Source of the DNA: Janthinobacterium sp. GW456P
GTDB taxonomy: Bacteria; Pseudomonadota; Gammaproteobacteria; Burkholderiales; Burkholderiaceae_D
Assembly (NCBI RefSeq): GCF_002127655.1
Contig: NZ_NEHB01000013.1
Coordinates: 136,522-200,521, forward strand
Length of the DNA: 64,000 bases
Reading direction: 5' to 3'
Part shown: in pieces, positions 43,026 through 51,174 of the stretch
Layout: every line of letters starts with the position of its first letter
How positions within the stretch are numbered: position 1 is the stretch's first letter
Program-made: the position numbers and the translations under genes
The notes under the pieces: model-generated
What the model saw: only the letters and a program-made list of their open reading frames with translations
Told to the model about the DNA's origin: nothing
The model's database searches: none

Positions 43026-43556
43026 TCAAGCCGAATTGCAGTTGCAGAAGCGCTTGCGCTTGGGGTCGCCGCTGGCGATGCCTGCGGGGTCAATCTGTTT
43101 CCAGCAAAAAATCGTTTCCACACCATATGGCGAACGCACATTGCCCGCCTCGATGTAGCCCTGCTTGACGAAAAAGGCCTGGCTGCTGGCCGTGCTGTGC
43201 AGTTGCAAGGCCTTGATGCCCCACTCGCGCGCCTGCGCTTCCAGCTGAGCCACCAGCGCCTTGCCAGCGCCGCGGCCTTGCGCCTCGGGCAGCAGATAGC
43301 ACAGGGCCAGCTTGCCGGCGCGCGTCAGCAAGCCGACGCCGACGACGGCGCCCTGCTCGACTGCGACCAGCGAAAAATTGGTGGGTGACGCAAACCAGCA
43401 CGCCACCATCTGCGGTGTTTTATTGCCCAGCCAGGCTTCCAGGATGGCCGGATCGTCCCGATGATCGAGGCTGCAGCATTCGACGATGGAGCGTCGTAAT
43501 ACGTTGCACGCCTCGAAAGCGTCGGTCGATGTTGCAATACGAATTTCAAGACTCAT
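43026..43556 (-). CDS. GNAT family N-acetyltransferase
   Basis: This 176-residue protein has the GNAT fold: an N-terminal I-R-I-A-T-S-T-D strand, the acetyl-CoA pyrophosphate loop Q-G-R-G-A-G-K-A-L (about residue 95) and the C-terminal A-F-F-V-K-Q-G-Y motif. The substrate cannot be told. The C-terminus has an unusual Cys/Lys/Arg-rich tail. No strong ribosome site is visible before 43556. Confidence 0.9.
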   Translation of the reverse strand: MSLEIRIATSTDAFEACNVLRRSIVECCSLDHRDDPAILEAWLGNKTPQMVACWFASPTNFSLVAVEQGAVVGVGLLTRAGKLALCYLLPEAQGRGAGKALVAQLEAQAREWGIKALQLHSTASSQAFFVKQGYIEAGNVRSPYGVETIFCWKQIDPAGIASGDPKRKRFCNCNSA

Positions 43557-43857
43557 GTACGCTCACAAAATATTCCAGTTGCCGATGCAGACGGTTTTAC
43601 CCCTGTATCGCGCGATTCGACTATACACCAAGCGGCGCAATCGGGTTTTTTGCCGCACGCCACGCGCTGGTTTTGCCTATGGCGCCATGCTTGCAGACTA
43701 AGCGCTGGTGCGCGCCTTGCCCACGAATGTTTCCAAAAATCGATATCTGTTTTTTAGCGCAAACGGGAATCGTATCTAAGCATATTACGAAAAATTCGTT
43801 TCTTTTCCGGCCGGAATTTTAGACTATGTCTGTCTATTCTCACAACAAGAGTTCAAC
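43557..43857. promoter_or_regulatory. Intergenic region upstream of the sulfate-binding protein gene
   Basis: This 301-bp non-coding stretch separates the divergent acetyltransferase and sbp genes and must hold both promoters. It is AT-richer towards sbp. A perfect 12-bp palindrome TTCCGGCCGGAA occupies 43805-43816, about 40 bases before the sbp start, where it could overlap the promoter. No known operator is claimed. Confidence 0.5.
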
Positions 43858-44913
43858 ATGACCCATTCCAACGCCGTACCGACCACCGCAGCGACGCTCG
43901 CCCAACGCTCGCGCCGCTGGTTCCTGGCCAGCGCCCTGGCCGCTTCCGCCGCCGCCATGAGCCTGCCGATGGCAGCCAGCGCCGCCGAACCCGTGGTCTT
44001 GCTGAACGCCTCGTACGACGTGATGCGCGAACTGTTCAAGGATGTGAATCCCGCATTTATTGCTGACTGGAAAGCCAAAACGGGCGAAACCATCACCATC
44101 AAGCAGTCGCACGGCGGTTCGAGCAAGCAGGCGCGCTCCGTGGCCGATGGCCTGGAAGCGTCCGTCGTGACCATGAACCAGGCCAATGACATCGATATCC
44201 TCGTCGACCGCGGCCTCGTGGTGGCCGACTGGGCCAAGAAATTCCCGAACAATGCGGCGCCGTTCTATTCCACGATGGTATATCTGGTGCGCAAAGGCAA
44301 CCCCAAACACATCAAGGATTGGGACGATCTGGCCAAGCCCGGCATCAAGGTCATCGTGCCGAACCCGAAAACGTCGGGCAACGGCCGCTACACCTACCTG
44401 GCAGCCTGGGGCTATGCCGTGAAAAAAGGCGGCAGCGAAGCGCAGGCGCGCGAACTGGTGGCCAAGCTGTTCAAGAACGTGCCCGTGCTGGACGGCGGCG
44501 GCCGCGGCGCCACCACCACGTTTACGCAGCGCGAAATCGGCGACGTGCTGGTGACGTTTGAAAACGAAGTGCAACTGGTGCGCGCCGAATTCGGCGACAA
44601 CTTTGAGGTGGTGTATCCAAGTATCTCGATCCTGGCCGAGTCGCCGGTGGCCGTCGTCGACAAGGTGGTCGACCGCCGCGGCATCCGCAAGGAAGCCACG
44701 GCCTACCTGCAATACCTGTACTCGGAACCGGGCCAGGAACTGGTCGCCAAGCACTACCTGCGCCCCCGTTCGGCCACGGTCGCGAAAAAATACGCGGCCA
44801 GCTTCAAGCCGATCAGCCTGTTCACCATCGATGAGGTGTTTGGCGGCTGGAAACAAGCACAAAAGAAACACTTTGACGATGGCGGTGAATTCGACAAGAT
44901 TTATCAGAAGTAA
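43858..44913 (+). CDS. sbp: Sulfate ABC transporter periplasmic binding protein
   Basis: This 351-residue protein binds sulfate or thiosulfate in the periplasm for the CysTWA permease. After the signal peptide come V-V-L-L-N-A-S-Y-D, the K-Q-S-H-G-G-S-S-K-Q anion-binding loop and later N-P-K-T-S-G-N-G-R-Y, all family-typical. The signal sequence has S-R-R-W-F-L at residues 18-23 and ends with A-A-S-A-A; this twin-arginine-like motif is unusual for a family that normally uses Sec. No cysT, cysW or cysA lies next to it. A strong terminator follows. Confidence 0.95.
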   Translation: MTHSNAVPTTAATLAQRSRRWFLASALAASAAAMSLPMAASAAEPVVLLNASYDVMRELFKDVNPAFIADWKAKTGETITIKQSHGGSSKQARSVADGLEASVVTMNQANDIDILVDRGLVVADWAKKFPNNAAPFYSTMVYLVRKGNPKHIKDWDDLAKPGIKVIVPNPKTSGNGRYTYLAAWGYAVKKGGSEAQARELVAKLFKNVPVLDGGGRGATTTFTQREIGDVLVTFENEVQLVRAEFGDNFEVVYPSISILAESPVAVVDKVVDRRGIRKEATAYLQYLYSEPGQELVAKHYLRPRSATVAKKYAASFKPISLFTIDEVFGGWKQAQKKHFDDGGEFDKIYQK

Positions 44914-44930
44914 TCTGATCTGCATCAACA

Positions 44931-44958
44931 AAAAACCGGGACTTGTCCCGGTTTTTTT
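44931..44958. terminator. Bidirectional terminator between sbp and the LuxR-type gene
   Basis: CCGGGAC and GTCCCGG form a tight hairpin flanked by an A run on the left and seven T on the right. It can serve both the rightward sbp and the leftward regulator, whose stop codon overlaps its right end. Confidence 0.88.
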
Positions 44959-46102
44959 ATGGCTGCGCGCCAGCGTCCCACTCCAGCGCGCTGAACAGGC
45001 TGGCGATCTCGCTGCAGCGGCGCGTGCCCGTCTTGCCCAGGATGGCCTGGATCTGGCTGCGCACGGTGCTGATACGCACGCCCTTGCGCTGCGCGTATTC
45101 GGCTGGCTCCATGCCGTCGGCCAGGGCCAGCGCCAGCGACCACTCCGCGCCCGTCAGGCCGCACGGCCGCTCGGTCGTGCCGGGCCAGTGCCGCCGCCCG
45201 TTCCTGAACAGTGGCCGCAAGGACAGCATGGCCAGGCTGGCCCCCTCTCCGCCTGTCTGGCCCAGCCGCAAGGGCAGCGGCAGGATGCCGATTTCCAGTG
45301 CCGGCCGGCCGTCTGCGTCACTCGCATACAAGGGAGCGGGACGGTGGCACGCCAGTCCGGCACAGGTCTGCCGCACGCGCTGCGCCAGTTGCTGCTGCAA
45401 CTGACTCATGCGCACAAGCACCTTCCCGCCATGCAAGGTGAGCACGGCAGCGAGCGGCGACGTGGCGGCCAGCAGCCGCTGCGCCGCCATGTTCATGAAG
45501 ATCAGGCGCAGGCAAGCGTGTACCAGCAGGAGGGCGCGCGGCGAGGCATCGAGCGCCTCCCAGGCCAGCGCGCCCTGGGCCTGGGCTTGCTGCGCCGTAT
45601 CTCGCAGGCGAAACACATTCGGCAGATGATCGAGCACGCGCTGCAGCTGGCTGTGCGTGCTCTGGTCATACGGCCCCTGGCCGGCGGCGCGGTGCGCGGA
45701 CAGGATGGTCAGCGCGCCATTGTCGCGCACGATACCGCTGCATGAATAACGCACACCCGCGCGCAAATAGAAATCCTGGAAATATTCACTGCGCGCCACG
45801 ACCTGCTCGCTGAAATAATCCTGCATCAGATGCATGCGCCCGGGCGGCGCGCGCGCGAGGACAGCATAGCCAGGATCGAGCGCGTGGTAGTAGCGCCGGT
45901 AACCGTCCTCCCACGCCCCCTGGTCCAGCCCGGTCACATAGCCGCGCGACGGCACCGCGCCCGTTTCCGCTTTCAGGAAACAGCACGCGACATCGCCGCC
46001 CGCCAGCCGGGCGAACGCGCGCATCGCCACGCTCCACTGCAGCGGTTCCAATGCTGCCCGGTAAAAGGCGGCGATGACCGGGTCGGCGCCTTCTTGATCC
46101 AT
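44957..46102 (-). CDS. LuxR-type helix-turn-helix regulator
   Basis: This 381-residue protein ends in a LuxR-type DNA-binding domain (L-T-G-A-E-W-S-L-A-L-A-L-A-D-G...S-T-V-R-S-Q-I-Q-A-I-L-G-K-T-G). The N-terminal about 300 residues resemble the uncharacterised sensor half of LuxR proteins with a PAS-like centre and show no autoinducer-binding motif, no receiver domain and no membrane segment. The ATG at 46102 follows an AGGAGG ribosome site; the longer in-frame reading to 46240 is not preferred. It is divergent from the lipoprotein gene at 46244. Confidence 0.85.
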   Translation of the reverse strand: MDQEGADPVIAAFYRAALEPLQWSVAMRAFARLAGGDVACCFLKAETGAVPSRGYVTGLDQGAWEDGYRRYYHALDPGYAVLARAPPGRMHLMQDYFSEQVVARSEYFQDFYLRAGVRYSCSGIVRDNGALTILSAHRAAGQGPYDQSTHSQLQRVLDHLPNVFRLRDTAQQAQAQGALAWEALDASPRALLLVHACLRLIFMNMAAQRLLAATSPLAAVLTLHGGKVLVRMSQLQQQLAQRVRQTCAGLACHRPAPLYASDADGRPALEIGILPLPLRLGQTGGEGASLAMLSLRPLFRNGRRHWPGTTERPCGLTGAEWSLALALADGMEPAEYAQRKGVRISTVRSQIQAILGKTGTRRCSEIASLFSALEWDAGAQP

Positions 46103-46243
46103 CCCTCCTCCTAACAGCGCCGCATCCTTCATCCGAAGGATGCGCGGCGATGGCGCGGCAAGCACGATGTTGTCAATGACGGCTGCATGCGGCGCTGTCG
46201 CCAGCCGATCAGTATCCCCATTTAACGTACAAGGAGCCACATC

Positions 46244-47422
46244 ATGCCTGCCACATACAACACCGTTTCAGACAGTTCCGTGTCGTCCCATATTTCTTCT
46301 TCCTGTTGGCGCCTGCTCTTCGGCAGCGCCGTGCTGCTGTCGCTCTCGGCTTGCGCCAACCTGCACACCATCAACCGGACGACGGAACTGCCGGGTGATG
46401 GGAAGGCCATCCATCTGGATGCTCCGCAGCGCCTCGTATATGCCGACGCCCTGGGGCACACCTGTGCGGAGCCGACACCCGATGCCCTGCAAGCGTACAT
46501 CTCGTCCGCCGGCGCCGGGGTTAACAGTGGCCAGAACGCCGCCTCCATTTCAACTGCCCTGAGCGCCAATGCCGCCAGCGTCGGCTTGCATTCGCAGTCG
46601 ATCACCCTGATGCGTGAACATCTGTTCCGTATCTGCGAATTCGCGCAAAACAAGTCGATCAACCCTGCCGACACCATGCTACTGATGGAACGCTCGCAAG
46701 ACCTGACAATGGGCGTGCTCGCCATCGAACAACTGACGGGCGCGGTCGTGGCGCGCCAGGCAGCATTGACGGGACAAGGCCAGTCCGCCGCATCGGCTGG
46801 CGTGCTGGCAACCCAGGCACAGCTTGACAAGGCGGAGAAACGCCTCGCCGAACGCGAAGGCGACCTTGACGATGTCCGCAATGCGCACATTGCCCAAGCC
46901 AGCGCAAGCGATCACGCACAACAGGCGCTGCAGGATGCCACCAAGGCCGATCCCAAAAAAACCACGGCCGAAATTAAGACCTTGCAGGAGGCAGCGAGTT
47001 CCGCCCAATTGAAGCTGGCTCAACTCGACGCGCGTCTGGCCGCTACCCAGGTGGCCGTAGACAAGGCCGAGAAAGAAAGGGACGCTCTGGAGAAAAAACT
47101 TGATGTGGCACTTGCCGACAGCAATGCATCGGCCACGGGAACGGCGCAGTCATGGGGTGGACGTAGCCACAGCAATGTCTCGCCTGCCACGGCGCGCTAC
47201 CTGGCAAGGGCCAGCGTCGAGATCGTGAAAGCAGTGCTGGAGAAAGGCCACATGACCGATAACTGCATCAATTTCATGAGTGCCATACGAGAACACAAGC
47301 CGGAGCGCAGCGACGCGCCGATTCAGGCCATGACGACGCTGTGTACAAAGGTATTCGAGGCAGCCATCAAGAAAAACCTGGAGAACCCGGATGGAAAAAC
47401 AATGAGGAAGATGACAGAATGA
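46244..47422 (+). CDS. Hypothetical coiled-coil lipoprotein
   Basis: This is a 392-residue predicted lipoprotein with a long N-terminal extension before the hydrophobic core and the lipobox L-S-A-C (Cys37). The mature N-terminal part (about 60-165) resembles an uncharacterised lipoprotein family with a C-A-E-P-T-P-D-A-L motif and a later G-V-L-A-I-E-Q-L-T-G-A-V. Residues about 185-290 are a charged coiled coil. The C-terminal domain holds two Cys (N-C-I-N-F and T-L-C-T-K). It is divergent from the LuxR-type regulator, which may control it. Function is unknown. Confidence 0.75.
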   Translation: MPATYNTVSDSSVSSHISSSCWRLLFGSAVLLSLSACANLHTINRTTELPGDGKAIHLDAPQRLVYADALGHTCAEPTPDALQAYISSAGAGVNSGQNAASISTALSANAASVGLHSQSITLMREHLFRICEFAQNKSINPADTMLLMERSQDLTMGVLAIEQLTGAVVARQAALTGQGQSAASAGVLATQAQLDKAEKRLAEREGDLDDVRNAHIAQASASDHAQQALQDATKADPKKTTAEIKTLQEAASSAQLKLAQLDARLAATQVAVDKAEKERDALEKKLDVALADSNASATGTAQSWGGRSHSNVSPATARYLARASVEIVKAVLEKGHMTDNCINFMSAIREHKPERSDAPIQAMTTLCTKVFEAAIKKNLENPDGKTMRKMTE

Positions 47423-47446
47423 AAACAGCGTGCATCGGAACACTTT

Positions 47447-47462
47447 CGCATATTGATATGCG
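47447..47462. promoter_or_regulatory. 16-bp palindrome upstream of the molbindin gene
   Basis: CGCATAT and ATATGCG face each other across two bases, about 85 bases before the molbindin start. The AT-core, CG-flanked design recalls ModE-type operators that control molybdenum genes, but the spacing differs from the E. coli consensus. A ModE role is a guess from the neighbouring gene. Confidence 0.4.
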
Positions 47463-47547
47463 CATCGATTCGTGGTCAAAACTGCGCGCGCGCCGTACTC
47501 TGGCCCTGTCGCGCCGCATGGCGTATTACGGGCACAAAGGAAACATC

Positions 47548-47766
47548 ATGGCTATCTCGGAAGTGAATGTACGCAATCAGTTTCGCGGCAAGATCAAGGA
47601 AATCATCTTCGGCCCCGTGGTCTCGGAAGTGGACGTGGAAACGCCGCACGGCATCGTCACCTCGGTGATCACGTCGCGCTCGATCAAGGACCTGGACTTG
47701 AAGGTCGGCAGCGAAGTCATCGCCTTGGTCAAGTCGACGGAAGTATCGATCGCCAAGATCCAGTAA
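47548..47766 (+). CDS. mop: Molbindin (TOBE/Mop-domain molybdate-binding protein)
   Basis: This 72-residue protein is a single Mop/TOBE domain (A-I-S-E-V-N-V-R-N-Q-F-R-G-K-I-K and the later S-R-S-I-K-D-L-D-L-K-V-G-S-E-V), which binds molybdate or related oxyanions as a hexamer and buffers them in the cytoplasm. The length is typical. AAAGGA precedes the ATG at good spacing; in-frame upstream sequence is not protein-like. It stands alone, with a palindrome upstream. Confidence 0.93.
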   Translation: MAISEVNVRNQFRGKIKEIIFGPVVSEVDVETPHGIVTSVITSRSIKDLDLKVGSEVIALVKSTEVSIAKIQ

Positions 47767-47822
47767 GCACTGCCTCGTTGCCCACGCGCCCCGCCATGCG
47801 CGGCGCGCGTGCCTGCACAGCG

Positions 47823-48572
47823 CTAGTCGCGGAACAGATAGGTAAACGTCCGGCTGACGGGCAGCTTTTCCGTGCTGCCGCGCACCAGCACCTGCATGCG
47901 CTCGGCGTCGACGCGTTCGGCCGCTTCGATGGCTTTCACGTTGACCATGGTACCGCGGTGGATTTGCCAGAACTGGTCCGGATCGAGGCCGCCCAATAAA
48001 TCCTTCAGCGGCGTGCGCACCAGCGCTTCGGAACCGGCCAGCACCACGCGCGTGTACTTGGTGTCGGCCTGAAAGAACAGCACGTCGTCGATGTCGATCA
48101 GGCGAATCTGCTTGCCCACGCTGGCCCTGATCCATTTCAACTTGTCGCGCGGTGCGGCCGGCAAGGCGGCGCGCAGCGACTGCAATAAGTTGGCCATGTC
48201 GGCCGGCTGCGCGTCCAGCTTGTCGCGCAGGCGGGCCAGCGCCCGCTGCAAGCGCTCGGCCTGCACGGGTTTCAACAGGTAGTCGACGGCGCCCGCGTCG
48301 AAGGCGTCGACCGCGTACTGGTCGTAGGCCGTGACGAACACCACGTGGGCGCGCTTGCCGATGCGCTCGGCCACTTCCAGGCCCGACATGCCCGGCATGC
48401 GGATGTCGAGGAAGACCACGTCCGGCTCATGCTCGAGGAAACCGTCCCAGGCATCGTTGCCGTTTTCCGCCACCAGCACGACTTGCGCCTCGGGCCAGGC
48501 TTGCGCCAGCAGCATTTGCAGGCGCTCGCGCATCAGCGGTTCATCTTCGGCGATCAGGATGGTGGGGTTCAT
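47823..48572 (-). CDS. LytTR-family response regulator
   Basis: This 249-residue regulator has an N-terminal receiver domain with Asp56 as the phosphorylation site (V-V-F-L-D-I-R-M-P-G) and a C-terminal LytTR DNA-binding domain (about 140-245: I-R-L-I-D-I-D-D-V-L-F-F and F-W-Q-I-H-R-G-T-M-V-N-V). It resembles the AlgR/LytR type. It starts in the stop codon of the kinase gene (ATGA), so the two form a two-component pair. Confidence 0.95.
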   Translation of the reverse strand: MNPTILIAEDEPLMRERLQMLLAQAWPEAQVVLVAENGNDAWDGFLEHEPDVVFLDIRMPGMSGLEVAERIGKRAHVVFVTAYDQYAVDAFDAGAVDYLLKPVQAERLQRALARLRDKLDAQPADMANLLQSLRAALPAAPRDKLKWIRASVGKQIRLIDIDDVLFFQADTKYTRVVLAGSEALVRTPLKDLLGGLDPDQFWQIHRGTMVNVKAIEAAERVDAERMQVLVRGSTEKLPVSRTFTYLFRD

Positions 48573-49819
48573 GCGGCGGGTACTTTCAGGCTGGATACAA
48601 TTTGGATGGGTAACATTATTTCAGCGATCACGCCACCCTCTTCGGCATCGCGCAGGGTCAGGCTGGCGGATGGATCGCACAGCAACAGCCGGCTGCGCAC
48701 GTTTTCCAGGCCCAGGCCGCCTCCCTGTACGCTGTCCGCGCCGCCGGCCGGCAGGCCCATGCCCGTGTCCTGCACGCGCAAGAGCAGCATGCCGTCCACC
48801 CGCAACGCCGACAGGCGGATCTCGCCGCCGCGCAACGATGGTTCGATACCATGCTTGATGGCATTTTCCGCCAGGGTCAGCAAGATCATGCTCGGTATCG
48901 TCGCCTGCGCCAGCTCGGCCGGCAAGTCCAGGCTGAAGCCCAGGCGCGGGCCCATGCGCGCCTGCATCACGCGCAGATACGCGGCCACCATGTCGAACTC
49001 GCTTTGCAAGGGCACTTGCTCGCTGCGCATCTCGGCCAGGCTGGCGCGCAGGAAGGCGATCAGGTCGGCCGTCAGCGCCGCAGCCCTGGGCGCGCCCTGC
49101 TCGGCCAGTTGCTGCACCGCGCCCAGGGTATTGAACAGGAAATGCGGCTCGATCTGGGCGCGCAGCAGGCGCAGCTGCGATTCGCTCAGTTCGCGCGCCA
49201 GGCGCTCTCGCTCGGCATCCTGCTGCAGCTGCACCGTCAGCGCTTCGTACTGCCGGTTGCGCCAGGTGGTCACGACCGCCAGCGGCACCATGTAGAACAG
49301 GCCGGCCACGAGCAAGGCGATGCCGCCCACGCGCAGCAGTCGTTCGAAGGCCATGGTCATGGAGCCGGTATCGCTCAAGCCGGCCAGCAGCACGCCGGCC
49401 GCGACCCCGGCCGCGCAGGTCGACATGATCAGCAAGAGTTTCCTGAACTTGTAGCGCACGGAACTGCGGTAATTGAACCAGACGCCCACCAGGCCCCACG
49501 CCAGCGCAAACCCCAGGCCGTTGCTGAAGACCAGGGCCTTGAGCAATTCGAAGCGGGCCGGCAGCAGCTGGTGCAGGACGACGCCGATGGCGCTGAACAG
49601 CAGCATCAGCTTGAACGCGGCGATGTAAAAACCGGCGCCGCGGTACTTGAGCAGAAAATCGTGCAGTTGCTGGCGTTCGATCGGCGTCAGCTTCACCAGC
49701 TTCATGGCGACGTAGCGGCGCACCCGTCCCTGGACCTGCTCCGCTATCTCCGGGTGTTTCAGCACCCGCAGCGATTCCTCATCGATACTGCGGTACCAGT
49801 CCGTATATTTTTTTAACAC
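48569..49819 (-). CDS. LytS/AlgZ-type sensor histidine kinase
   Basis: This 416-residue membrane kinase has about four to five hydrophobic segments (roughly 63-85, 98-114, 128-148, 162-184) and a His_kinase domain with the phospho-acceptor His226 in Q-I-E-P-H-F-L-F-N. The ATPase domain has the N box A-E-N-A-I-K-H-G and G-G-G-L-G-L-E-N. The sensed signal is not evident. It starts with GTG 49819, preceded by GGAG, and overlaps the response regulator gene by four bases. Confidence 0.93.
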   Translation of the reverse strand: MLKKYTDWYRSIDEESLRVLKHPEIAEQVQGRVRRYVAMKLVKLTPIERQQLHDFLLKYRGAGFYIAAFKLMLLFSAIGVVLHQLLPARFELLKALVFSNGLGFALAWGLVGVWFNYRSSVRYKFRKLLLIMSTCAAGVAAGVLLAGLSDTGSMTMAFERLLRVGGIALLVAGLFYMVPLAVVTTWRNRQYEALTVQLQQDAERERLARELSESQLRLLRAQIEPHFLFNTLGAVQQLAEQGAPRAAALTADLIAFLRASLAEMRSEQVPLQSEFDMVAAYLRVMQARMGPRLGFSLDLPAELAQATIPSMILLTLAENAIKHGIEPSLRGGEIRLSALRVDGMLLLRVQDTGMGLPAGGADSVQGGGLGLENVRSRLLLCDPSASLTLRDAEEGGVIAEIMLPIQIVSSLKVPAA

Positions 49820-50234
49820 GATGCGTTCTCCGTGGTCTGTGATTCAGGCATGAACGCAGTCTACGGCGCCCCTGTTGCGGGGCATAGCGCGGGGCGACGA
49901 AGCACGAAGCGGCAGGCATCAACGACGAAGCGCGCGGCGCCTGCCGGAACTTCGCTGCCAATATTGCTGAAATCATACGAAGTTTCCAAGATGAAATCAA
50001 TAAGTGCGTAACAATTTTCACTACGGCAAGAATAGTCCCATTTATTTGTCAAATTGCCCGCAACGCCGCCTGTGGCGCGCTTGTACCGTAGACATCGCTT
50101 GATCTTTAATGGTATTGTTTAAGCTTGGCAAATATTGCCTCCGAGATACACGCTGCGTTCCCACGCGGCCCGTTCCGGATTTGCGCGCAGCGCCCACGAT
50201 GGCGCCCCAAAACTGCTTTCCCACATACAATCCC
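49820..50234. promoter_or_regulatory. Intergenic region between the kinase and PbpG genes
   Basis: This 415-bp non-coding stretch lies between the divergent kinase and endopeptidase genes. Close to the kinase it is GC-rich and contains an 8-bp inverted repeat, CGGCAGGC (49910-49917) and GCCTGCCG (49939-49946), which could fold in the kinase leader. The middle is AT-richer and likely contains promoters. No gene is supported. Confidence 0.5.
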
Positions 50235-51113
50235 ATGCTCAAAAAAATATTCGCCGCGGTGCTGATGACGCTTTCAACAGCGGCCATCGCCGTGCCCTTC
50301 GGTTCCCAGTCGATACTGGTGGTCGAAGACGGCACAGGCAAAGTCTTGCTTGAAAAAAATTCCAACGTGGTGGTGCCCATCGCCTCGCTGACCAAACTCA
50401 TGACGGCCATGGTCGTGCTTGACTCCAAGGCGAATATGCAGGAAGAGATCAGCATCGACCGCGAGGATGTCGATACCCTCAAGCACAGCACCTCGCGCGT
50501 GCCCGTGGGCGCCACCCTGAGCCGCCACGACGTGCTGCAGCTGGCGCTGATGTCGTCCGATAACCGCGCCGCCGCCTCGCTGGCGCGCACCTTTCCCGGC
50601 GGCCCGACGGCGTTCGCCGTGGCCGTCAACGCCAAGATCAAGGCCCTGGGCATGCGCCAGACCGTGATCGAGGAGCCGACGGGCTTGTCGCCGAACAACC
50701 AGTCGACGGCGGCCGACCTCGTCAAGATGGCCGTGGCCGCCTCGCGCTATCCGGAAATCAGCCGCATCACCACCGATTCGAAGGACATCATCCAGATCAA
50801 GGGCCGCGACGTGGAATACCACAACACGAACCGCCTGGTGGGCGCCAAGGGCTGGGACATCGGCCTGTCGAAGACGGGCTACACGAATGAAGCGGGCCGC
50901 TGCCTGATCATGCGCATCAAGTCGGCCGGCAAGTTCGCCACCATGATCCTGCTCAACGCGCGCGCCAATTCCGTGCGCGCCATGGACGCCGTCAACATCC
51001 GCCGCATGCTGGCGGCCGAGAACGGCATCGAAGAGCCGAAAGTGATGCGCGCTTCCGTCAGCCGGCACAAGAAGGCGCCAGCCAAGCCTGGTAAACGCCG
51101 CCGCGCGAAATAA
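50235..51113 (+). CDS. pbpG: D-alanyl-D-alanine endopeptidase (PbpG/PBP7-like)
   Basis: This 292-residue S11-family enzyme cleaves peptide cross-links in peptidoglycan in the periplasm. A signal peptide (about 1-20) is followed by the serine motif S-L-T-K (Ser51 to Lys54), the S-D-N motif (108-110) and K-T-G in L-S-K-T-G-Y-T-N. The C-terminal tail is very Lys/Arg-rich. I chose ATG 50235 because it gives a regular signal peptide (M-L-K-K-I-F-A-A-V-L); in-frame upstream ATG/GTG codons would add residues unlike a signal. Confidence 0.92.
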   Translation: MLKKIFAAVLMTLSTAAIAVPFGSQSILVVEDGTGKVLLEKNSNVVVPIASLTKLMTAMVVLDSKANMQEEISIDREDVDTLKHSTSRVPVGATLSRHDVLQLALMSSDNRAAASLARTFPGGPTAFAVAVNAKIKALGMRQTVIEEPTGLSPNNQSTAADLVKMAVAASRYPEISRITTDSKDIIQIKGRDVEYHNTNRLVGAKGWDIGLSKTGYTNEAGRCLIMRIKSAGKFATMILLNARANSVRAMDAVNIRRMLAAENGIEEPKVMRASVSRHKKAPAKPGKRRRAK

Positions 51114-51143
51114 GCACGGCTGAGAAAACGCCCATTCACTGCC

Positions 51144-51170
51144 GGGGTCAGACCCGACGGGTCTGCCCCC
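51144..51170. repeat. GGGGTCAGACCC-type palindromic element
   Basis: A 7-bp stem CAGACCC/GGGTCTG with a three-base loop is extended on both sides by GGGG and CCCC across one mismatch. It lies between the convergent pbpG and EamA genes and could act as a terminator although the T run is poor. I recall similar GGGGTCAGACCC elements as scattered intergenic repeats in related genomes, but cannot check it here. Confidence 0.55.
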
Positions 51171-51174
51171 AAAA

